Assembly: GCA_006176705.1 (NCBI GenBank)
Contig: QRFJ01005968.1
Span: 62,001 to 126,000 of the forward strand
DNA: 64,000 bases
Source of the DNA: Cocos nucifera
Lineage: Eukaryota > Streptophyta > Magnoliopsida > Arecales > Arecaceae
Direction of reading: 5' to 3'
Under the pieces are notes generated by a model. That model was not told the origin of the DNA. It saw only the letters and a list, made by a program, of their open reading frames with translations, and did not search any database. Shown one piece after another: positions 56,667 through 64,000 of the stretch. Made by a program: the position numbers and the translations under genes. The number at the start of each line of letters is the position of its first letter. Within the stretch, counting starts at the first letter, position 1.

Positions 56667-57744
56667 TTAATCTACATAATAAAGAATAATACATAAACAA
56701 CTCATGATAACAAAAATAATTAAATTAGAACTTTAATTTAATTATGTCTCCCACTATTTAATCAAAAAATCATAACCTTCTAATTGATTTTCTTAGTGAG
56801 AATAAGACTCTAATTTCTTATAAAAGATCTTGTGGTTGCACAACAAATCTGTTATAAGTTCAAAGGTAGGAAACTCTTTCCAATTGCATTTTATGCAACT
56901 TTCAAGAAAAAAACTTTTGCCTCTAAAACATTAATAGCCTTGTGTTAGCACAACAAACTTTAATATTTTTGTTTAAGTAGAACCCTTCATTTCTATACAG
57001 TCAAAATGAAATATAACTGCTTTTGTGGTTACACAATAAAGCAATATATTCAAAATGCTGTAAGCATCTCAATGTACTAGATTAATATTACATCATTCCC
57101 CATGATAAATATTGTGGTTACATAATAAAACTAATATGGTTCTGGACATAATAAGAACCTAATATGAAGGAAGGCCTTAATGTAGTGAATATAATACTAA
57201 GCATTTTAATCTAGAATTAAATTAATCAAATCGATCAGGTAAGTGGGAGAGAAGTGAGAGTTCCTCCATTGCTTTCCTTAGACACTAATAAATTGGCCAG
57301 ATCAGACAACAGAATCAATTAAAAAATCACGTTCTCTTTACCAATCATGAACCATTTATCCTAGACATTGATTGATCAATTAGACATCCCGACTAATTCA
57401 TCTATAGATTAATTACACTACAACTTAATATAGTTTTAAAGAGGGATTTAAATAGTTTCGATGCATATTTTAAATCAAACTAAATGCATAAAAGCATTAA
57501 TTATGAAAAATATATATTAACATGTATAATTATTCTAGGACAACCATCGTTACATAGTGAGTATTTTTTCACTATGTCAGGGCAACCTTTATAGAATAAT
57601 ATATACATCATAATCTCATTATAATAAATTAAAAATATGATCTCATCATACAAATAACATGCTAATAAATATATATATATCATACTTTTCATTTGTGCTA
57701 TTATATTATAAGCAAAATATTATATGATTTAACCTAATAAGGCT
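56667..57744 (-). other. C untranslated leader
   Basis: About 1.08 kb AT-rich, with repeated TTGTGGTTRCAYAATAAA-like words between 56830 and 57130 (GTGGTTGCACAACAAA, GTGGTTACACAATAAA, GTGGTTACATAATAAA). No coding sequence. Confidence 0.65.
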
Positions 57745-57757
57745 TGCTCTGATACCA
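57745..57757 (-). other. C primer-binding site
   Basis: Minus strand TGGTATCAGAGCA, canonical for initiator tRNA-Met, one base from the LTR piece at 57759. Confidence 0.9.
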
Positions 57758-57758
57758 C

Positions 57759-58337
57759 TAATAGGATTAGTGTACAGGGCGGAAGCATGGATTTTAAAGC
57801 AAAATTATGAAATCATACAAATCAAACCCAAAATCTAGGACCATCTTAGTAGCAATTAAATCATATAACATGCATTTGTAATACAAAAGAAAGTATTAGA
57901 ACATACCACTTATCGCTAAACCCTGAATTCTTCCTTATTGCCGGCAGCAGTCCGTCAGGGGTTCCATCAGGTGCCCACGTGTTCACCCTCCAACATTGAT
58001 CCACATGAAGACTTGATCAAAACACTAGCATATCTGATTTATATAATTAAAATTCTAATAATAAGAACTTTAATTAAAAGCAAGACCTTCCTTAGCCTTT
58101 ATGTCATCTTCCTTGCCTCTCCTTACCTTTCTTTCTTTTTTCTTGTCTTCTTAATTTTTCTTCCTAATCTCTTTATCTTAAGATAACTTCTAATCCTTAT
58201 AAGGACAAGATCTAGATAAGAGAAGGGAAGAAAAAAATTGGATAATAGAAAATACTTGTAAGAAAGAAAGATAATTTTCACTCATCTCGGACTCTTGGTG
58301 CGCACCCTTATTTATAATGTACGTAAGGGTGCCAACA
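57759..58337 (-). repeat. C 5' LTR, truncated to 579 bp
   Basis: Matches 50311-50885 of the 3' LTR, with TAATAGGATT for TGATAGGATT at the inner end, and stops in GGTGCCAACA directly before ACGAG. The remaining 1.9 kb of the LTR (50886-52778 equivalent) is missing, yet the target duplication adjoins precisely. Confidence 0.83.
58309..58316 (-). promoter_or_regulatory. TATA box in the C LTR, inside an inverted repeat
   Basis: TATAAATA on the minus strand. CACCCTTA before it and TAAGGGTG after it form an 8-base inverted repeat about 14 bp apart. The same arrangement is at about 50847-50880 in the 3' LTR. Confidence 0.45.
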
Positions 58338-58342
58338 ACGAG
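58338..58342. repeat. Right target-site duplication of C (ACGAG)
   Basis: Pairs with 50306-50310; B gag resumes here as ACGAGCTGGTAAGG. Confidence 0.85.
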
Positions 58343-58489
58343 CTGGTAAGGTGGGAAGGTCCTAGTCCAATACATGGGTTAACTTCTCAAAATCCAAAAT
58401 AATTTTGAAGTTTCTGAGCCAATCCTTGTAATTGGGTTTGGTCAGTCTATGGGTGTCCAGGATACGTGCTAGTGGGTTGATGCAAACAT
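58343..58489 (-). pseudogene. B gag N-terminal part, right of C
   Basis: Continues B gag after C: minus-strand ATG at 58489, then MFAST followed by a frameshift (one base lost in TTGATGC compared with TTGGACGC of A). In the other frame NYKDWLRNFKIILDFEKLTH is readable. With the part ending at 50310 it forms one gag split by C. Confidence 0.8.
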
Positions 58490-60349
58490 TTTTTTATAGA
58501 GAGTCAAAGCTTTTAGTTAGATATTGTAATTAAGACTTAATTAATTTATTTAAATTTTTTTTAAAATAAATTAGCTTTCACTATTTTCTCGAATCTTTAT
58601 ACTTTCTCTGTAGAGATGCAAAAATTTTTACGATTAATGATTTCTAGTGGGTGGTGCGGTCCCACCAACTGACTCATCACCTCACCTAATAGTTGTTGGT
58701 GATGGGTCAGCCAATGAGTGAACAACTCTTGTTCAATGATTCTCTAATCATGGTCCATCCAAACTTGATCTCTAATTCATGAATCTCATCATGCCCGAAA
58801 TATTGATCCACTCCTTAGTTAAGTCAGACCCACCATTTGCATAGATTGGATTCCTAATTGAGTCTCTCACCGTATCCAAAATATTGAGCCCAATCCATCC
58901 TCCAACCAGTAGTATCCAATGCCTAATAGACATTATCGTATCTTCTTGGTGCAACTAAACCACTGTAACCAACCAAAAATAATCAACCTCAGGAAGGGCC
59001 TGCACATCTATAATGGTGGAAGATCTTAGACTTAATCTTTTTTTAGGAAGATTTGATTTAGATCTCATTAAACTAGACTTGATATAGTCATAACCATTAT
59101 GACTAACCTAGTGGCATGGGTTAGCTCGAATTATTGACCATCTCAGATCAGGACTGAGCCAACAATATGGCCAGGTAAGTGAGATCGGTGAAATGGATAT
59201 GCCATTAACTCGACAAGAACGTATTTAAGTCGAGTAACTCTCAATTAAAAACTAGTCGATCGTATCTATCAAACTTACCTTAGACACCAAATTATGGAGC
59301 CAGAATCAATCGAGTTAGCCTACAATCCAGACTCTAACCACTGAGCCTAATTAGGTCTTAGCTTGATCGATCACCCACATGACTTGATCTTGATTTAGAC
59401 TTAATCCTACTAGACTGGTCAATTTAAGCACTGTTGATTCCATCTAACCAACTCTTGATTCAATTTGATCAACTGCTTAGACCTAATTGAGCTACCCAAG
59501 CTCGAACCCAATATTATGAATATATCTTAGATCTAAAATTCTTAATTTTAGATCTAATTAATATTTTATAATCTTAATTCTTAATTAAGTTTAGGATTTA
59601 TAAATAAAATATGTATATTAAATCCTAGGGTTTCAGGATCTAGGGTTTTGCAAAAAGTAAGTTCTTAATTTTTGATTAAGGATGAACGCGCAGCACCCCT
59701 ACACATCATAAGAATATCCCATCGAATGGGAGGAGAGGGTATTTAAACCCTACTTTATTCTTATGATCAGACGGTCAAGGAAAATGTCTTAATCAAAAAT
59801 ATACAAAACTACAAAACTTGTTAGATCTACATCATATATCTCATATACAAAAATTAATCTAACTATAAACATATTTTGCATACAACTCATGTATCATATC
59901 ATGCATGTTTTTAAATCTAAATTATTCCATAATTATTTAAAAAATTAGATTTAAATTGATCACATCAATATAAATTCTAATCTAGATAATTATGTAGAAC
60001 TATTCTACAACTAGTCTAAACATGCATCATAATATCTCATATGATCCAAAAATTAAATAATTTTATTTTCTATTTTTTAGATCTTATTATAATAATTATA
60101 ATATCAAATAATAGTAAATAAATAGATCTAAAATTATAACTTAATCAAATTAAATTATGAACATGCAAGACTATGTATAGAATAGTTCTATTTTATAACT
60201 AGTCATGCATCTTGTAAAACTTAGATCTAAATTATTTAATTTTAATTTTTTTAATTTTAGATCTAATCACATCTCATGTGACATCTAAAATTTCCTATTT
60301 AATAGATCAAAAATAAATTTAAATCAAATTTAAATAATTTTTAGAACTT
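58490..60349 (-). other. B untranslated leader
   Basis: About 1.86 kb collinear with the leaders of A and E. No coding sequence. Confidence 0.7.
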
Positions 60350-60362
60350 GGCTCTGATACCA
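60350..60362 (-). other. B primer-binding site
   Basis: Minus strand TGGTATCAGAGCC, canonical, two bases from the LTR at 60365. Confidence 0.9.
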
Positions 60363-60364
60363 GA

Positions 60365-62648
60365 TGAAGGAAAAATTCTGATTTCTCAGATCAGGTTCGT
60401 TCAAATCTGATTAGATCAAGAAAGATATTTTAAAAATTTCTCTTTTAAATTTAGATCAGATCTAAGATATTTTAATTCTAATTTTATAGATCTAATAAAT
60501 AAAATAAAAATAAATTAAATCTAATTTAATTTATACCTTGATGTTGGGTAATCAGATTATCCTTTGATGATCTTGCTATTTGCCTGAGGTTCTGAATCTA
60601 ACCACGCAAGTGCCTGACCTCTACCAGTATCCACTCAGACTGGATCTGGAGATCTTACCCTTTTTTATCATCTCTTTAAATATCAAATTTGGATCTAATT
60701 TGAAGGATCTTCAAAACTTCTTTCGAAGATCTACAGTTGTCTCTGTAGTAGTGCTGCCTTCTTCCTTTCTCATCACCTTTCTTTTGCCTGGATTGCACCA
60801 AACTGGAGCCCAAATCTCCTTGGGCATGGAGAGGAGAGAGAGGACTAGAAGATGGCATGGAGGAGGGAGAGGAGAAGCCTTGGGGTGTGGGCTAAGAGAG
60901 AACTCTATTAAAGTTAGGCACAGATAGGGTTTATATAGATCCTGCTGCGCCATGCAGTGCCACATCATCCCGGTCAATCACGTCACTTCATACAATTAGA
61001 TCTAAATCTGATTGATGGGATGGCATCACCTGATTCAATCAGATGAGATCCTTCTTAATTCATCCTTAGATGGCACCTAAGATTGGTCAAAGTCTATTCC
61101 TAGGCACCACCTAAGTAGAATCCAAGAAGCAACCTGGAGTCCCATCTATATGGGACTCCAGGCATCCCTATCCATGGGTGCATGACTCCCAAGGTGTGCA
61201 CCCCTTTCTTTCTAATTTCTAGCAAGGGAACAAGCCCCTATTTGCTCTCCTATGGGTGCATGACACATGGGCAGATGTCTAAGTGTCAAAGGTCAACGTT
61301 TGACCAAAGTCAAAAGACAAGAATTAGCAAGTGACGAAAAATGGCAGGTATTATCTCAAATTTATCTCATAAATTAAGACAACCCTTTTTTGATTTGGAC
61401 AAGCTCCAGTCAGACCAAGTACAGGTATCTGAGTGAGCACAAACATATTTGGCTCAGTTGAGATAACTTTTAATGATAGTGAAGGAGAATATTAGGCTCA
61501 ATTATGTGCTAGCACGATTTTCTTGAATCTAGTTGAATCTTATTCAAATCAATTGAACTGGATTAGTCTAATTGATGATATCCAGATCCAAACACTTATT
61601 TGTATGATCCAGTTAGATTTATTTTTGTATGGTGATGGAATATGTCATGATCTCTATCATCGACATCATCGAAACTTCTTTCGATGGATCAAATCTCTTC
61701 TAATTCAGACAACTAGAATAATCGATCATCTAAATTATTCTAATTGCTCCCAAAATCCACCAGTGATACCTAGCAGTATATGGTAGCAACCCATCAAAAC
61801 TAGAAATGAATCTCTCGGTGTAGCTATCTGTGTGATTAAGTTCTTCTATCCTGAGCCTCAATCAGATTAGGGTTAAGGTGAACTCGTCAAATCCTAATTT
61901 CCATCATATGATTTAATCATTCGATTCAAGTTCGATGTGAAAATCTTAATAGAAACTCTTTCTATTATTTCACTCCACCATGGCCATGGGCTTATGGACT
62001 TGATTCTCATGATCCTCATAGGACTGCTCCTCATCCATCGAGATAGATAGATTCCCTCTTGGTGCAATCCAATTCCTATAATAAACATGTTATAGCCAAC
62101 ATACACCTCAGGGTTCCGAATGGCTAGGAGATCGAGTCATGGTGTGGTGAAACTATAACATCCTCAAGGTGAACTATCGATGCACCTCAGGTCAAAAGAA
62201 CCAGACACACCATTATAGCTTCAAGTTAGTCATCGATGAGAAGGTAGACTTTCTTATGACTGCTCGAGGTGGTCACTCTCAGTACCCTCATTCTCTAACG
62301 AGTATCTATACTCTCGCTCCGATGTCTCTACACTATAGACTCAAGACTCATCTACTATAAAGAAGCAATTGTACACCAACCTTCTAGATCAATCACCATC
62401 CTCATGATGATCCTACGGTCGGGAGCATTTTATGAGTTAATAATGAAAATTCATGTCTTAAATTTTTAACTCTTGAAAATATGAATTATCATTACCATTA
62501 ACTCAAGAAATGTGTCACAGACACTAAATATACATTTATGATAGAAAATAATCTATTTTATTATTTATAGTCAAAATTATAATTTTATTCCTAGAAGTAT
62601 ATTATAAGTGTCAGCCAATTCTGGCTTCTAAGGCACACATATCTAACA
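60365..62648 (-). repeat. B 5' LTR
   Basis: 2284 bp; plus-strand TGAAGGAAAAATTC to CACATATCTAACA. TATATAAA (minus) is at 60930-60937. An antisense 87-codon ORF is at 61523-61786. Confidence 0.92.
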
Positions 62649-62653
62649 GAACA
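62649..62653. repeat. Right target-site duplication of B (GAACA)
   Basis: Matches 44209-44213. The G2 sequence reads through as CTACCTAACACGAACAATCATCC when B is removed. Confidence 0.88.
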
Positions 62654-63283
62654 ATCATCCAATCGCAGCCAAGGTGGCACTGCCCGATTGTCCACCACTG
62701 TGCAACCTCCCATAGTAGTGGACCAACAACAATTTGATGCCCTAGTCTAATAAGTCTAAATGTTAACCAACATCGTAAAGTGGCTCCAGTAGATAATAGA
62801 GAGACAGCTACCCTAGGAGCCTATTCCTTGGGTGGCACCTCGACACAATCGCTGATCTCATTCTAGGAGTACGGAACTAGCCCTTCGATGAACTCATCAC
62901 TCCACTCTAATTGCCCATCAGTCTCCTTCTCATTGAAGCCTAAGAATGGAGGACCGTTTCGGTGGCCTCCTATCTCCTCCAATGGAGATTCGACTCAAGG
63001 TTACTCTCCATGGCTCGAAAAATCTCATCAAGAAGAAGATCTCAAATAAAAACTTTGAGATATTGAGAGCCACCTCAAAGAGTTGTAGAACATGAGCCAA
63101 AGAAATGATGATAGCCTAAGTTTCAACTTATGGCCTCTTTTCTCATGCCATATTGAAGAAATCAATTCCGAGTCAGTTCAAGATGCCTTAGATAGAGCTA
63201 AACAATGACTTTTCAGACCCCTTTGACTATCTGAAGGGCTACAAGGCCCTCATGATGCTCTAGAGCACTTCAGACATCCTCCT
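62654..63283 (+). pseudogene. G2 Gypsy gag remnant
   Basis: Plus-strand frames hold QQQFDALV and, after stops, MLTNIVKWLQ near 62720-62790. A later open piece at about 63135-63283 reads LFSHAILKKSIPSQFKMP, stop, IELNNDFSDPFDYLKGYKAL, MML, stop. This is the start of the plant Ty3/Gypsy Gag (retrotrans_gag), usually PF..I....P..FK.P....Y.G..DP..HL..F...M. Stops at several codons show decay. It is cut at 63284 by another LTR. Confidence 0.65.
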
Positions 63284-64000
63284 TGTTGGATTTAGGTGTT
63301 TTTCCATGTAGATTCTAATTTTTTTTCGAAAACACATAGTAGAAGACTAGATTAAAATAATGTTAATCTACGCATGCATAAATCTAATTTAAACTTTTAT
63401 AGATCTAGTTCGTATGATGAAAATAAGGTGTACATACATCTGATTTCAATGTTAAACTATCTGATGATCGAATAACCTACTTATATCGCTAATTTTTTTT
63501 TTGAGATCTAGATCTAAAGATGTTTGTAGATTTTGATGAATCCACACACGCATCTAGCCTCTATGGATATCCACTTAGAATTAATCTAAAGTGCTCCTCC
63601 TTTTTTGATCCTTCTTCTTCAAGATGGATCTAGCTAGTACTTTAATCAGCCTTTTTTAGATCAAATGTTGATCCTGGATCTTTCTTCCTTTCTTCTCTGA
63701 TGTAGATCTAAAATACCAAACTCCTTTGTGCATGTGGGATGGAAGACGATGCTCAACATCTTGGGCATGTAGATCTAAAAGGAATGTCCATGTCCTTTAG
63801 GCGTGTGAGATATGGAAGATAGAAGAGGAAGAGGACCAGAGATCTAAGAAGGGGCACAAGGAATAATTATTTTCAATCAAGAGAGATCTGATCTCTCCTT
63901 AAGGGATTAAATAAATTCTAGAGTCCTTTTGCTTTAAGTCTTTGACTTTTCAATGCTTAATATAGAAGGACTCCTTTTAGCTGCCCACCTCTCAGAAATC
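63284..64000 (-). repeat. LTR fragment related to the P family, running off the window
   Basis: Begins TGTTGGATTTAGG inside the G2 gag and shares, in the same orientation as A, B, E and F LTRs, a block like ACACGCATCTAGCCTCTATG and ATATCCACTTAG near 63545-63580, matching CACGCAAGCGCCTGGCCTCT and GTATCCACTCGG of A near 28112. Farther on it has CTTGGGCATG(T)AGATCT words like the P family. It is too diverged to be the same family. The right end and any target duplication are outside. Confidence 0.5.

Larger units (their letters stand above)
50311..58337 (-). mobile_element. Copia element C nested in B, 5' LTR truncated
   Basis: Minus-strand Angela-like copia element inserted into B gag, with ATGAG/ACGAG duplications. 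The 3' LTR is about 2.47 kb (50311-52778), but the 5' LTR has only the proximal 579 bp (57759-58337). Over that shared part the LTRs differ at about one base in ten. The polyprotein differs from the P family and resembles D more. Being inside B, C is younger than B. Confidence 0.88.
44214..62648 (-). mobile_element. Copia element B (P family), split by C
   Basis: Complete minus-strand copia element with GAACA duplications, two 2.29-kb LTRs, polypurine tract, primer-binding site and a decayed polyprotein. C (50311-58337) interrupts its gag; without C, B is about 10.4 kb. LTR differences are roughly one in ten over the 400 bp compared, so B is older than A. B shares with A a missing base in RT and with A and F a TAG codon. 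Confidence 0.93.
43430..63283 (+). mobile_element. Gypsy-type element G2, 5' part, split by B
   Basis: LTR at 43430-44114 homologous to the G1 3' LTR, followed by internal sequence to 44213, the B insertion, then sequence from 62654 with a Gypsy-style gag. In plus sense the LTR precedes gag, so this is a 5' LTR. The element is then cut at 63284 by another LTR. No pol is visible. Confidence 0.65.

Overview
The window is repeat DNA from a large plant nuclear genome. It holds no host gene, rRNA, tRNA, CRISPR array or bacterial-type operon that I can support. Nearly every base belongs to decayed LTR retrotransposons nested in one another. AT-rich leaders, LTRs of 2.3-2.5 kb, initiator-tRNA-Met primer-binding sites and Angela/Tork-type Ty1/copia proteins point to a monocot. 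A palm is my guess, but no single-copy gene confirms it.

Layout. (1) 1-4365: the 5' end of copia element E, minus strand, running off the left edge. E sits inside the 5' LTR of copia element D (4366-14965, plus strand). D lies in Gypsy-type element G1, whose Transposase_28-like and coiled-coil ORFs, tandem repeats and 3' LTR occupy 14971-21101 and 29640-29771. (2) 21102-29634: copia element A, inserted in the G1 3' LTR and flanked by GCTTC duplications. Its internal region is inverted relative to its terminal LTR pieces. (3) 29772-33918: old unnested DNA with a weak coding-like relic, a Sirevirus-like LTR remnant and a 369-bp Tourist/Harbinger-type MITE with TTA duplications. (4) 33919-43175: copia element F, minus strand, TTTAC duplications. 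(5) 43430-63283: Gypsy element G2 (same LTR family as G1), split by copia element B (44214-62648, GAACA duplications), which is itself split by copia element C (50311-58337, ATGAG/ACGAG). (6) 63284-64000: part of another LTR related to the A/B/E/F family.

A, B, E and F are one family (called P here): LTRs of about 2.29 kb, starting TGTTAGATRTG and ending CCTTCA. C and D have LTRs of about 2.47-2.49 kb and belong to related but separate families. Every polyprotein is broken by stops, frameshifts or deletions. By eye the LTR pairs of B, C and F differ at roughly one base in ten and D somewhat more, mostly by C/T and G/A changes. The repeated pieces within A differ by only about 2-3%, so A is the youngest insertion visible.

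No new enzymatic system is visible. The most informative structures are the rearranged but duplication-flanked element A, defects shared by different P copies (a frameshift in A and B; a TAG stop in A, B and F) that suggest spread of a defective source copy, and several deletions with short homology at their edges. Percent differences are visual estimates, not computed alignments.
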